DNA of 64,000 nucleotides from Bacteroidota bacterium (GTDB lineage Bacteria; Bacteroidota; Bacteroidia; Chitinophagales; Chitinophagaceae), in NCBI GenBank assembly GCA_016868775.1, contig VGFT01000005.1, positions 1-64,000 on the forward strand. The letters run 5' to 3'. The translations under genes were made by a program, and so were the position numbers. This document shows positions 16,353 to 25,282 of the stretch, one piece after another (position 1 is the stretch's first letter; each line of letters starts with the position of its first letter). Under the pieces are notes generated by a model. That model searched no databases. It saw nothing but the letters and a program-made list of their open reading frames with translations, and was not told the DNA's origin.

Positions 16353-19241
16353 TTAAAACAAATCGGGTTGATCTTTTATCAGGAATTTTTCATAGGCATC
16401 GAAGCTTCCTGCGGCCTGCACCTTTGTTAAATTTTCCAAATCGATAACACTGAACCGATAGCGGGTAGCACTCAGCCAGGAAAAAATCTCCGTAGGGGCC
16501 AATCGTTTCATTTCCCGTAAATAGGTTAAGGCATCTGCTGCAAGTGAGAATGGATTGATCAAAAGCAGGTGTTGTTTGTCACTCAGTTTGATCAGCTCTA
16601 GCTCATAGTTGGTAGCGTAATGATGCACACGGTTGTAGCGGAAGACGGAATTTTTTGCCTCGTTGGCAAAAACGGGGTCAATCTCCTGCAGGATTACCAC
16701 TACTTGATGCGGGCGTTGGGGGGCAAACGAGAAAGTGGGTTCCCTAGGAGTGTTTTGCAGGCTGTCTCTACGATTTGCATTTGCCGGGGGAGTCGGATGT
16801 TGATTTGTCTTCGGAGTAGGAGTTCGCGGTTGTACTTGAGTGGAATCGGTTGCAACCGGTTTTTGTTGGACCGGTGCGTAATCTCTGAGCGCTTGCTCAA
16901 TGCTGTCTCTTCGGATGAGCACGCGAATGAGATTTTCGGCCTTGGGCGTTAGAGCGGAGGAGGGAAAATTTTGTATTAAATAATTCAGTTGAGAGATAGC
17001 CAAGCTGTCGGCGTGTTGTTTTAGGTGGCAGATGGCCTCTACGTACAGTAATTGAGGAGTCCAATAATGGTTGCCGTACACCGAATCGGCTTGTTTTTTC
17101 AACACGACAGCTTGGGAGCACTGGCCGGTGATGAATTGGTCATATACCTGTTGGTATTGACGGGTTGCATTTGATTTGCTTTCCGCTGTCGGGTCTTTTC
17201 CTGTTACGACCAGTTGGGTTTTTTCTGATTTTGGGAAATCGGTTTCCAGCCGTGTGCGGATGGCTTTTGCTTTCTCGGTTTCATTGCTTTTTTGGTGGCA
17301 ATAATAAAGGAGGAATAAAAGATCATCCATCGGCTTGCATTCCGGGTAGTTGCCGATTAGGTGCTCCAGGGCTCTGGTGCCATTGATGCAGTCGTCCATT
17401 CGCTGTATATACGTTTTGCCCAGTATGAACCAAGCTTGTTGCAGGGAGTCATGCAATAATAATTGTTGCTCGGCACTGAGGGGGAGCGAGGCATAAAGGG
17501 ATTCAAAACTAATTTCTTTGTCACCCGGCGTCGCTGCGCCCTTGCCCGGTGTGGTATTTCCGCCGCTGCCGGTGGAGGGGGGGGCATTGGTCAGCGCCGC
17601 GAGCCGTCTCCATTGATCAGCATTGGGGCGATTGCCCCACCTCGCTTGAAATTCGCCTACGCCGCGCGCGCGGGAGTTGGTATTGTAGAAATACCACTCG
17701 CCTTTCGTGTCGCCTCCTCCTCCGAAGTTGGCGGGAGCCCCCCCCAACGCACTCCATGGTGGCTTGTAATCGTCCTTGAGCCCCTGTTGGCGACGAAGTT
17801 CTCTTGCCAAGGCACGAATGAACTCTTTTCGTTCACCTTCGGGTAAGGATATGATTCGCAACAGGCTGTCTTGTCGTTCGATGATTTCCAATTGGGTGGC
17901 GATGACACCCAGCACCTCTTTGTACTGTCGGATGGAATCGGGGTTAGACAGTTTGGGGTCATTCAATTGAATGCTATCGTAATAGTTGAAGGCCTGACGG
18001 TATTCTTTCTGCTCCAGGCAGAGCCGAGCTAATTGTTCAAATGCCTGATTCCGCTGCGAGGGATTATTGGAAGGTACCTGAACGCTGTTGATTAGTAACT
18101 CTTTGGTAGCCGCCCGGTCACAGGTCTGGATTTGCATTTGGGCAGCCATGAAATAAATGATATCCCGATAATCTGCATACATGTCCCGTTTTGCCATTTG
18201 CTTGAGCGCACGAATATTTTCTGCGATCTCCTCAGCCGCACCATCTCGGTTGGTTCGTATGGAGCCCAGACGGGCATAAATTTCTAAAATGGGATTAGTT
18301 GTTCGGGGAATACAACGGCGGTAATATTTTTCTGCTTCTGTCCATTTTCCGCTTCGCTCGTAGAGTTGTCCCAGTAAATATTCCCAGCGCGCCCGTTCAT
18401 TTTGATGGGTGGCTTGATCCAGTGCTAGGCTCAGATGTTTGGCGGTGCTATCCCAGTTTTGTTGCTGATAGAATAACCAGGCCTGTACTTCGTGAAGATC
18501 GGTTTGAAGCCTGGTAGGAAATTGCGGATCGCGTCGCAAGGCTTCGATCAGACTGGCCGCTTCGGTTAGCTGGTCCTGTGCAATGTAATTCCGTATTTGC
18601 CAAATAAATGCATCGTTTCGACGGGGAGGCGTTTTCGAAAAGAGTTTTCGCAGCCTTCCTTTTTTTTCCGGCGTGGAAATACTGAGGGCACTGTTGCCAT
18701 CACGGGCGCTGCCAATCGTTTTGGGATAGCCATCTTTTTCACGCGGGGCATAGGTCTGATTGATAAATTGAAAAAGGATACGGGCGGAATCAAATTTTCG
18801 TTGAAAATAGTAAGCGGCTCCCCATAGTAGATACAGGTCATCTGTCCAGTCATTGCGCAGGTCGTGCAGCACCACTCCCGAATTGGTTTTCCAAATCACC
18901 GAGTCCAATTGCACTGCGTCCTCCGCAGTTTTTTCCAGGCTGTAGTTATAAAAGGGCAACAGTTGGGTGTAATCGTCCTGAAATGCCAATTTAGCCCGCT
19001 CTATTACCTCATTGAGTTTGTTGGAGGCATTAAAAAAATAATTGTAGCGGGTGACGGTGTTTTGAAGAATGCGTTGTGGCATTCGGATTTTCTTGTCCGG
19101 CGTACGCTCACTTCGCAAGATCCGGTCCTCATACTCTTTAGGTTTCTCAAGTTGTATCGAATAACTGAATTGCGCCCGGACCCCCCCGCTGCTTAAGACA
19201 GCCAATAACAACAGTGTTTGGTAGGGGGGGAGGCGGAACAT
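16353..19241 (-). CDS. sprE: TPR protein, SprE/PorW-type component of type IX secretion
   Basis: 962 residues. A signal peptide (MFRLPPYQTLLLLAVLSSGG, cleavage near RAQ) precedes long arrays of TPR-like helices, for example LLWGAAYYFQRKFDSARILF and YLLGQLYERSGKWTEAEKYY. The opening KKIRMPQRILQNTVTRYNYFFNA is characteristic of SprE/PorW, needed for type IX secretion and gliding. Low-complexity Pro/Thr-rich linkers occur near residues 515-580 and 810-850. Known SprE/PorW proteins are lipoproteins, but I see no lipobox Cys here. The neighbouring bactofilin and AtpZ genes match the usual surroundings in this phylum. Confidence 0.82.
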   Translation of the reverse strand: MFRLPPYQTLLLLAVLSSGGVRAQFSYSIQLEKPKEYEDRILRSERTPDKKIRMPQRILQNTVTRYNYFFNASNKLNEVIERAKLAFQDDYTQLLPFYNYSLEKTAEDAVQLDSVIWKTNSGVVLHDLRNDWTDDLYLLWGAAYYFQRKFDSARILFQFINQTYAPREKDGYPKTIGSARDGNSALSISTPEKKGRLRKLFSKTPPRRNDAFIWQIRNYIAQDQLTEAASLIEALRRDPQFPTRLQTDLHEVQAWLFYQQQNWDSTAKHLSLALDQATHQNERARWEYLLGQLYERSGKWTEAEKYYRRCIPRTTNPILEIYARLGSIRTNRDGAAEEIAENIRALKQMAKRDMYADYRDIIYFMAAQMQIQTCDRAATKELLINSVQVPSNNPSQRNQAFEQLARLCLEQKEYRQAFNYYDSIQLNDPKLSNPDSIRQYKEVLGVIATQLEIIERQDSLLRIISLPEGERKEFIRALARELRRQQGLKDDYKPPWSALGGAPANFGGGGDTKGEWYFYNTNSRARGVGEFQARWGNRPNADQWRRLAALTNAPPSTGSGGNTTPGKGAATPGDKEISFESLYASLPLSAEQQLLLHDSLQQAWFILGKTYIQRMDDCINGTRALEHLIGNYPECKPMDDLLFLLYYCHQKSNETEKAKAIRTRLETDFPKSEKTQLVVTGKDPTAESKSNATRQYQQVYDQFITGQCSQAVVLKKQADSVYGNHYWTPQLLYVEAICHLKQHADSLAISQLNYLIQNFPSSALTPKAENLIRVLIRRDSIEQALRDYAPVQQKPVATDSTQVQPRTPTPKTNQHPTPPANANRRDSLQNTPREPTFSFAPQRPHQVVVILQEIDPVFANEAKNSVFRYNRVHHYATNYELELIKLSDKQHLLLINPFSLAADALTYLREMKRLAPTEIFSWLSATRYRFSVIDLENLTKVQAAGSFDAYEKFLIKDQPDLF

Positions 19242-19408
19242 AACGATCGACTTATAACTCCTTTTTGGCTGATTTAGTATGAGTAGTGCCCGATTCCCTG
19301 CACCGGTGTCTTTGGTTGGGGATCAATCCGATAGCGAAAATACCTATTTTGTTAACAGCTACCTTTATCTGAAAAGGTTGATTTTCCTACCTTTATGCAA
19401 AGATAATC
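19242..19408. promoter_or_regulatory. Divergent intergenic region with two TACCTTTA boxes
   Basis: 167 nt between leftward sprE and the rightward bactofilin operon. TACCTTTA occurs at 19360-19367 and again at 19388-19395 on the plus strand. Each differs from TAnnTTTG only in the last base. The second ends 13 nt before the ATG at 19409. I see no clear minus-strand box. Confidence 0.45.
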
Positions 19409-19807
19409 ATGATTAAACTGGACACCTCGCGGGCTTGGAAAAGGTTTCAGAACCGCTACCGGATGGTGGTCATGAACGACGACACCTACGAGGAGCTGGC
19501 TAGTTTTCGCTTAACAAGGGGTACCGTCTATGTGGGTCTGAGTATGGTGTTTGTGCTTTTGGTGGGACTTACCACCGCGCTAATTGTCTTTACCCCCCTA
19601 AAATATTATATCCCCGGGGCGGGGGATGAGTATCGGTCCGTCCGCCAATTACGCCAATTGCAGTATCGGGTTGACTCCTTGGAGCGACAGGATGCCTACA
19701 AAGCCCAATATATCTTGGGACTAAAGCGCGTGCTTTCCGGTTCTACAGCCGCTCCCTTGGATACCGCTACCCTCCAAATTCCTGCTCCCGAAATACTCAC
19801 CGACTAA
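19409..19807 (+). CDS. Membrane-anchored stub related to the N-terminus of bactofilin-linked M23 peptidases
   Basis: 132 residues. A basic cytoplasmic N-terminus (RAWKRFQNRYRMVVMNDD, YEELASFRLTR) leads to one transmembrane helix (about residues 43-64), then PLKYYIPGAGDEY and a short coiled coil (RQLRQLQYRVDSLERQ). In many Bacteroidota this same N-terminus belongs to an M23 metallopeptidase of roughly 300 residues encoded beside bactofilin. Here the protein ends 65 residues after the helix with no HxxxD or HxH zinc motif. It precedes the bactofilin gene by 10 nt. Either the peptidase domain was lost or this is a dedicated anchor or regulator. Confidence 0.72.
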   Translation: MIKLDTSRAWKRFQNRYRMVVMNDDTYEELASFRLTRGTVYVGLSMVFVLLVGLTTALIVFTPLKYYIPGAGDEYRSVRQLRQLQYRVDSLERQDAYKAQYILGLKRVLSGSTAAPLDTATLQIPAPEILTD

Positions 19808-19817
19808 AAAAATCGTT

Positions 19818-20237
19818 ATGTTCACCTCAAAAACAAAACCAGAACCTATGGCATCTATTCCGGTCGCCCTCCAATCTGCCACGATGATTGGCCCGGGAAC
19901 GACCTTAAAAGGGGATATCCAAAGTCAGCAAGACTTGCGTATCGACGGAACCGTCATCGGAAACGTCAAGAGTTCCTCCAAGATTATTATCGGACAAGGT
20001 GGCGTGGTGGAAGGTGATTTGGAGAGCACTCAATGCGATGTGAACGGAAAAGTCAATGGAAACATTCGTTGCCGTGAATTGCTCCAGCTCCGAGGGGAGT
20101 CTGCAGTCACCGGTAATTTATACGCCGGAAAATTGCAGATTGAACCGAGTGCCACTTTCAATGGACAATGTCACATGGGCGCTAATATCGTGGAGATGGG
20201 CAGCAATGAACAAGTCAACACGGCCGTCAACGGATAA
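19818..20237 (+). CDS. Bactofilin (polymer-forming cytoskeletal protein)
   Basis: 139 residues. The central right-handed beta-helix repeats are clear: IGPGTTLKGDIQSQQDLRID, GTVIGNVKSSSKIIIGQGG, VVEGDLESTQCDVNGKVNGN and the following turns. Short unstructured N- and C-terminal tails flank it, as in bactofilins. These proteins self-assemble into membrane-associated filaments that place cell wall enzymes. Its 3' end overlaps the AtpZ gene by 32 nt in another frame. The upstream membrane stub is the probable partner. Confidence 0.92.
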   Translation: MFTSKTKPEPMASIPVALQSATMIGPGTTLKGDIQSQQDLRIDGTVIGNVKSSSKIIIGQGGVVEGDLESTQCDVNGKVNGNIRCRELLQLRGESAVTGNLYAGKLQIEPSATFNGQCHMGANIVEMGSNEQVNTAVNG

Positions 20238-20418
20238 TCGCTCGAATTGGCGATATATCGGTTTGGCCACTCAGCTCATGGCCTACCTGGCCTTCTCTGT
20301 CTGGATCGGCTTTCGGCTGGATAAATTTCTGGGTATTTTTCCGGGATTGACCATCGGGTTGCCCCTTCTGGTACTGGTTGTGCTCTTTTATAAAATTTTT
20401 CGGGAGACAAAAAAATGA
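20206..20418 (+). CDS. AtpZ/AtpI family protein
   Basis: 70 residues, two transmembrane helices (about residues 18-36 and 43-62), starting MNKSTRPSTDNRSNWRYIG. The WRYIGLATQL opening and GFRLDKFLG with charged residues between helices are typical of AtpZ, a small protein usually encoded just before the F0 genes and linked to ATP synthase assembly or Mg/Ca transport. The ATG at 20206 lies inside the bactofilin gene, giving a 32-nt overlap. No atpB/E/F genes follow here. Confidence 0.85.
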   Translation: MNKSTRPSTDNRSNWRYIGLATQLMAYLAFSVWIGFRLDKFLGIFPGLTIGLPLLVLVVLFYKIFRETKK

Positions 20419-20425
20419 GTGTGCC

Positions 20426-20839
20426 GTGAATACACAACAAACCCGCTCCCGCACTTCCTGGTTTCCCTTTGTCGCGCTCTTCGGATTGCTGACGCTGACG
20501 ATCAGTTTGTTTCAAGCACAATGGATCCAATGGGGAGCCAATCCGCAGGTGTTGCATTCAGCCAATACGATCTTGTTTGCAGTAACGGCAAGTACTTTTT
20601 GGTTTATGAACAGACAGTTTCGGCAACCGGGCGGACAAGCCCTGCTGAAAGGATTGTATGGTAGCTTTATGATCCGGTTTTTTCTGATTGCGCTAGCAGC
20701 GTTTGTCTATATTTTGATCCAGCGCAAACAAGTGAATGTTCCTGGATTGATCGGCGGAGGTATTTTTTACGTTTTGTATTTAGGATTAGAAATCCGACAG
20801 CTTCAACGAATGCTAAAATCCGATTCCAGGCATGCCTAA
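20426..20839 (+). CDS. ATP synthase subunit I-like membrane protein
   Basis: 137 residues from GTG 20426, 7 nt after the AtpZ stop. Four hydrophobic helices are visible, including FPFVALFGLLTLTISLF, FAVTASTFWFM, GSFMIRFFLIALAAFVYIL and GGGIFYVLYLGLEI. In Bacteroidota a poorly conserved four-helix protein of this size commonly sits between atpZ and atpB. Position and topology, not motifs, are the basis for the call. The 3' end overlaps the SprT-like gene by 8 nt. Confidence 0.6.
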   Translation: MNTQQTRSRTSWFPFVALFGLLTLTISLFQAQWIQWGANPQVLHSANTILFAVTASTFWFMNRQFRQPGGQALLKGLYGSFMIRFFLIALAAFVYILIQRKQVNVPGLIGGGIFYVLYLGLEIRQLQRMLKSDSRHA

Positions 20840-21482
20840 GCAGGAAGTTCCGATTCAAACCTTATCTGATTTTCTTCCCCCTAATACTGCGGAGCCGGTC
20901 ATTGATTATTTACAACGCTACGGGGTTCATCTTACCATCACCCGGGCCCGTCGTTCCGCTTTGGGCGATTACCGCCATCGCTACCAGCATCAGCCCCATC
21001 GGATATCGGTTAACGGAAACCTGAACCCCTACGCATTCTTGATAACCCTCTTGCACGAATTGGCCCACCTGCTCACCTATGAGCGTTGTGGCAATCGCGT
21101 TTTGGCGCATGGGAAGGAATGGAAGCACTGTTTTTCGGACCTGTTGCAGATTTTTTTACTAAACCACTCTTTCCCCGTCCCCCTGGAGAATGAATTGAAA
21201 CGTACCATTCGCAACCCGGCGGCTAGCAGTTGTGCGGAAGTAGGACTGATCCGCATCTTGCGTCAGTATGATTCACCCGAGAAAATTGAAAATCGCGTCC
21301 TTATGGAGGAGCTCGCCCCGCTGGCGGAATTCAGTACATCTGATGGAAGGCATTTTCGGGTGGATAAAAAAATGCGCAAACGCTTTTTGTGTACCGAACA
21401 AAAAACCGGAAAACAGTATTTGTTCTCTCCCGTGTATGAGGTGATTCCGTTAGGCAGATCAGGCAACGGCCTCGCGCACTAA
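20832..21482 (+). CDS. SprT-like zinc metalloprotease domain protein
   Basis: 216 residues. The zinc-binding HExxH is in LLHELAHLLTYER (about residue 73) with a downstream His in AHGKEWKHCF, as in SprT/Spartan-like peptidases. A C-terminal region with RRFLC-like KRFLCTEQKTGKQYLFSPVYEV resembles the zinc-ribbon-like end of the family, but only part of the usual Cys set is present. The human relative removes DNA-protein crosslinks; the bacterial role is unclear. The gene overlaps convergent sucC by 24 nt. Confidence 0.82.
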   Translation: MPKQEVPIQTLSDFLPPNTAEPVIDYLQRYGVHLTITRARRSALGDYRHRYQHQPHRISVNGNLNPYAFLITLLHELAHLLTYERCGNRVLAHGKEWKHCFSDLLQIFLLNHSFPVPLENELKRTIRNPAASSCAEVGLIRILRQYDSPEKIENRVLMEELAPLAEFSTSDGRHFRVDKKMRKRFLCTEQKTGKQYLFSPVYEVIPLGRSGNGLAH

Positions 21483-22670
21483 GGCAGCGGCTTCGCTGAG
21501 CAGAATGGCCGAACGCACTTTCAGTCCGCTTTCATCAATCAGCTTTTTTGCCTCTGGCGCATTGGTGCCCTGTAAACGAACGATCATGGGAATATCAATG
21601 TTGCCCAAATTTTTATAGGCATCGATCACGCCCTGTGCCACCCGATCGCACCGAACGATTCCGCCAAAAATATTGATGAGAATTGCCTTCACATTCGGAT
21701 CCTGGAGAATGATCTTGAATCCGGCCTCAACGGTCTGCGCATTGGCGGTGCCCCCCACGTCCAAAAAGTTAGCCGGCTCCCCGCCACTGAGTTTGATCAT
21801 GTCCATGGTGGCCATGGCCAGCCCCGCTCCATTCACCATGCAACCCACGTTGCCATCGAGCTTAACGAAATTCAGGTTGAATTTACCCGCTTCCACTTCG
21901 GTGGGATCTTCTTCCGACTCATCCCGCATGGCGGCCACTTCCGGATGACGCATCAGAGCGTTGTAGTCAATATTCATCTTGCAATCCACTGCCAGTATCT
22001 GATTGTCGGCTGCTTTGAACAGCGGATTGATCTCCAACATCGAACAATCCAAGCCCACGTAGGCATTATAGATATTGGTTACGAATTTCACACAGTTCTT
22101 GAATGCGGTACCGGACAAGCCCAAGTTGAATGCAATTTTTCGGGCTTGGAAGCCGGGTAGGCCTCCACCCGGGTGGACCCACTCTTTGAAAATCTTCTCC
22201 GGTGTGTCATGCGCTACTTCTTCAATATTCATCCCTCCTTCGGTGCTGTACATGATAACATTCTGTCCTTTGCTTCGATCCAGCAAAATAGACAGGTAAA
22301 ACTCTTTTCGTTCACTGGGTCCATCGTAGTACATGTCCTGTGCAACCAATACCCGATTCACTTTTTTGCCGGCAGGCCCCGTTTGCAGGGTAACCAGCGT
22401 TCCGCCCAAAATCTTTTGCGCATACTCCTTTACTTGTTCAAGTCCTTTACCCACTTTTACGCCATTGATACCCGTTTCCTGAATCGTACCTTTTCCACGG
22501 CCTCCGGCATGGATCTGTGCTTTGATAACGGCAAAGGGGCTACCGCTGACCGACAGAATCTCACCATAGGCGGCCTCCACCTCATCTGTTGTAGAGCAGG
22601 CGACTCCCTCTTGTACGGGCACCAAAAATTTTTTTAAAAGCGATTTTGCTTGGTATTCGTGGAGATTCAT
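21459..22670 (-). CDS. sucC: Succinate-CoA ligase (ADP-forming) subunit beta
   Basis: 403 residues, ATP-grasp fold. With SucD it interconverts succinyl-CoA and succinate with substrate-level phosphorylation in the TCA cycle. Opens [15 protein letters not shown], then [23 protein letters not shown] and [12 protein letters not shown], and ends in the CoA ligase domain with [15 protein letters not shown] and [14 protein letters not shown]. sucD is not adjacent, which is common in Bacteroidota. A near-consensus TACCTTCG box on the minus strand at 22687-22694 could be its promoter. Confidence 0.96.
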   Translation of the reverse strand: MNLHEYQAKSLLKKFLVPVQEGVACSTTDEVEAAYGEILSVSGSPFAVIKAQIHAGGRGKGTIQETGINGVKVGKGLEQVKEYAQKILGGTLVTLQTGPAGKKVNRVLVAQDMYYDGPSERKEFYLSILLDRSKGQNVIMYSTEGGMNIEEVAHDTPEKIFKEWVHPGGGLPGFQARKIAFNLGLSGTAFKNCVKFVTNIYNAYVGLDCSMLEINPLFKAADNQILAVDCKMNIDYNALMRHPEVAAMRDESEEDPTEVEAGKFNLNFVKLDGNVGCMVNGAGLAMATMDMIKLSGGEPANFLDVGGTANAQTVEAGFKIILQDPNVKAILINIFGGIVRCDRVAQGVIDAYKNLGNIDIPMIVRLQGTNAPEAKKLIDESGLKVRSAILLSEAAALVREAVA

Positions 22671-22739
22671 GACGAAAACTTTGCCGCGAAGGTAAGTGCA
22701 TCTTAACAGTTTTTTACGTTAATTCTTGATTTGGAAAAG

Positions 22740-22747
22740 TAGCTTTG
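22740..22747 (+). promoter_or_regulatory. -7 box (TAGCTTTG) for the porin gene
   Basis: Exact TAnnTTTG ending 5 nt before the ATG at 22753. This argues against an in-frame TTG at 22726, which would lie upstream of the transcription start. Confidence 0.6.
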
Positions 22748-22752
22748 TTGCC

Positions 22753-24804
22753 ATGCGTTCAGCTTTTTTTCTATTGCTGCTTTTGGGAATCCTGCCGTTG
22801 TGGAGCGAGGTTCGCGCCCAAGACCCCGGCATTCGGGGTTTGGGGGACCGGATGGGTCAGATGGGTGGTATGCCTGGACGGGGAGGCGGACGTTTTCGAG
22901 GAATGGGTGCCGGCACGGGGGATAGCCTGCGACGGCGTGACCGGATGGAAGACTCCATCACAATTTTTTACCGACTCCTTGATTCACCCACGTTGTTTCG
23001 GCTCGACTCCTCCGTCAACGAAATCGACCGACGATTTCCCATACGCTCCGATTGGATTCACCTGGGAAACCTGGGTACTGCAGCCCGGCCACTGGCTTTT
23101 ACCCCGCGTATGAAGCCCGGATTCGACCCCGGATTTCATTCGCTGGATATCTATGCCTGGACCCCCGAGCAGGCCCGTTTCTACCAAACAACAAGGCCTT
23201 ATACCGACCTGAACTACCTCTTGGGTAGTCGAGCCGAGCAGATAATTGAGCTTCTCCATACCCAAAACATCCGTCCCCAATGGAATATTATGGTTAGCTA
23301 CCGAATGATCAATGCACCTGGTTTTTTTCAAAACCAAATCAGCAATCACCATAATTATGCGCTCACCAGCCGATATCAATCCAATAACCTCCGCTACACC
23401 CATTTCTTTTCTCTAACCTCCAACAAGCTACAAGTAGGTGAAAATGGCGGAATCTCCGAGTCAGGTAATTTACTAGATGACCCAGTCTATAAAGAGCGTT
23501 ATACCCTGCCAACCCTGATCGGAGGCACCAATACTTTCTCTGCCAATTTTTTCAGCGCACAGATCCGAACCGGGAATTTTTACCGGAACACTCCATTTTT
23601 TTCAAGGCATCAATACGACTTCGGTAGGAAAGATTCGCTGGTCACCGATTCTACCGTCATTCCCCTTTTCTTTCCCCAATTTCGGGTGGAAGCAACCCTT
23701 CGACACGATCGCCAACAATTCGGCTTTCGCGATGCACGTGGAGATTCTACCTACTATGGCCCCCGTTATGGTTGGCGCTGGTTGCAACGGTATGATACCG
23801 TCGATGTACAGGATAACTGGGAAGTGCTCTCCGGGGAGTTGGCCCTCTATCAGTTTCCCGATCCTAAGAACCTGCATCAATTCATCCGGGTTTCTGCAAC
23901 CATGCAGTCCTATCAAGGTGTTACAACATTCTTTCGTCCCCGTTTTGTCAATACCTCCGTTCGCGGTGAATACCGAAACCGAACGCGAAATAAGAAGTGG
24001 GACCTATTGGCTGATGCCGAATTCTATCTGACCGGATTTAACCAAGGCGATTATCACCTACAGGCCTCTCTGCTTCGAAACCTGTCAAAACAACAAGGGG
24101 CCTTGCGGCTGGCCTTCGAACAAGCCAATCGTCAGCCATCTTTTTTATTTGATGCCCGAAGCAGTTTTCATCCCATGCCTTTCCTTTTCGAAGCAAAAAA
24201 GGAAAACCTGACCCGCCTATTCGGGGAGTTGCGGCTAGAGAAAATCGGACTGGAGCTCAGTGGAAATTATTATCTGATCAGTCAATGGGCGTACTGGACA
24301 AAGTTCAATCAGGCCCAACAAACAGCGGGACTCTTTAACCTGATTCAGCTGCGCGCCGCCAAAACCTGGCGTCTGGGTAAGTTCTGGCGATGGAATGCAG
24401 AGGTTATCTGGCAACAGCGAATCGGCGCCGTTCCCCTGAATGCGATCCCCTTTTTTACCCGACATAGAATTGGATACGAGGGAAATCTGGGGTTCAAGAA
24501 CCTGCAACTGGCAACCGGACTGGAAATCCGATACCGATCTCCTTATCTGGCGGATGCGTATTCACCAGTGTTGGGACAGTTCTTCTACCAAGACAGTGTT
24601 TCCATACAAAACACACTGCCCGATATTTCGGCCTATGCCCATTTTCGCATAAGGCCTTTTACGGCATTTGTTCGTGCGGAAAACCTGAATACGGCCCGTG
24701 ACCTAAATGGCTTTGGCTTTACCCGTAACAATGCAGTGGCACCCGGGTACTATCTTCCTGGTTTACAGGTCCGAATCGGGGTTTTTTGGCGTTTTGTAAA
24801 TTGA
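22753..24804 (+). CDS. Putative porin (Porin_10 family)
   Basis: 683 residues. Signal peptide MRSAFFLLLLLGILPLWSEVRAQ. A Gly/Met/Arg-rich linker follows (MGQMGGMPGRGGGRFRGMG), then a plug-like region and a large beta barrel with alternating aromatic strands, ending with KFWR- and VFWRFVN-like strands. The pattern YQTTRPYTDLNYLLGSRAEQ and QNIRPQWNIMVSYR is typical of the Bacteroidota Porin_10 group. Outer membrane; solute unknown. ATG 22753 gives an intact signal peptide and sits 5 nt after a -7 box. Confidence 0.86.
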   Translation: MRSAFFLLLLLGILPLWSEVRAQDPGIRGLGDRMGQMGGMPGRGGGRFRGMGAGTGDSLRRRDRMEDSITIFYRLLDSPTLFRLDSSVNEIDRRFPIRSDWIHLGNLGTAARPLAFTPRMKPGFDPGFHSLDIYAWTPEQARFYQTTRPYTDLNYLLGSRAEQIIELLHTQNIRPQWNIMVSYRMINAPGFFQNQISNHHNYALTSRYQSNNLRYTHFFSLTSNKLQVGENGGISESGNLLDDPVYKERYTLPTLIGGTNTFSANFFSAQIRTGNFYRNTPFFSRHQYDFGRKDSLVTDSTVIPLFFPQFRVEATLRHDRQQFGFRDARGDSTYYGPRYGWRWLQRYDTVDVQDNWEVLSGELALYQFPDPKNLHQFIRVSATMQSYQGVTTFFRPRFVNTSVRGEYRNRTRNKKWDLLADAEFYLTGFNQGDYHLQASLLRNLSKQQGALRLAFEQANRQPSFLFDARSSFHPMPFLFEAKKENLTRLFGELRLEKIGLELSGNYYLISQWAYWTKFNQAQQTAGLFNLIQLRAAKTWRLGKFWRWNAEVIWQQRIGAVPLNAIPFFTRHRIGYEGNLGFKNLQLATGLEIRYRSPYLADAYSPVLGQFFYQDSVSIQNTLPDISAYAHFRIRPFTAFVRAENLNTARDLNGFGFTRNNAVAPGYYLPGLQVRIGVFWRFVN

Positions 24805-24814
24805 CCTAACTTTG
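24785..24814 (+). promoter_or_regulatory. Promoter: TTTG at 24785 and TAACTTTG at 24807
   Basis: A -33 TTTG (24785-24788) is separated by 18 nt from an exact -7 TAACTTTG (24807-24814). The -7 box ends 5 nt before the ATG at 24820. It drives the exported metal-handling cassette and lies partly inside the end of the porin gene. Confidence 0.6.
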
Positions 24815-24819
24815 TATGC

Positions 24820-25215
24820 ATGCGTAAAGGGATCTATGCCATAATTGTAGCGGTTTATCTCCTGCTTAGTTCAGGGGTGGTCGTGCGGTTGCACTTTTGC
24901 ATGGATCGCCTTGCCCAGATCGGGTTTTTTTCGTCCGACCATCAAGACACCTGCGACGATTGCGGGATGGCAATGAATGCCGAAAACGATTGTTGCCAAG
25001 ATCGAACCGATGTCATCAAATTGATCCAAGACCAAACTTTTCATCCAGTATCTACTGATTCTGCCAAAATAACGGAGGTTGAGCTTTCGACAAGCGTATT
25101 TGATCCATTCCCGATTCAGGTCGGTCAGCTTAATCCCAACCCGATCCGGACCAACCCACCCGACCCATTGGTTGGTCGTTATCGCTACCGGACCTTGCAA
25201 GTCTTTCGAATTTGA
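24820..25215 (+). CDS. HYC_CC_PP family exported protein
   Basis: 131 residues. A hydrophobic N-terminus (IYAIIVAVYLLLSSGVVVRL) is followed by HFC (the HYC motif), CDDCGMAM, the CC of NDCCQD and the PPDP of the C-terminus, in the order that names this family. Cys-rich spacing and frequent linkage to copper genes in Bacteroidota suggest a role in metal handling in the periplasm. Biochemistry unknown. First gene of a five-gene rightward cassette. Confidence 0.8.
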   Translation: MRKGIYAIIVAVYLLLSSGVVVRLHFCMDRLAQIGFFSSDHQDTCDDCGMAMNAENDCCQDRTDVIKLIQDQTFHPVSTDSAKITEVELSTSVFDPFPIQVGQLNPNPIRTNPPDPLVGRYRYRTLQVFRI

Positions 25216-25282
25216 TTCGAATGGGAACGTTTAGCTACTATCCTTCTACAAACATTTTTTAAATATCTCAAATTCCGAATTC

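Noticed and set aside
20056-20205. Upstream extension of the AtpZ frame
   Set aside because: These 50 codons lie inside bactofilin in another frame and do not resemble AtpZ; the family N-terminus begins at ATG 20206.
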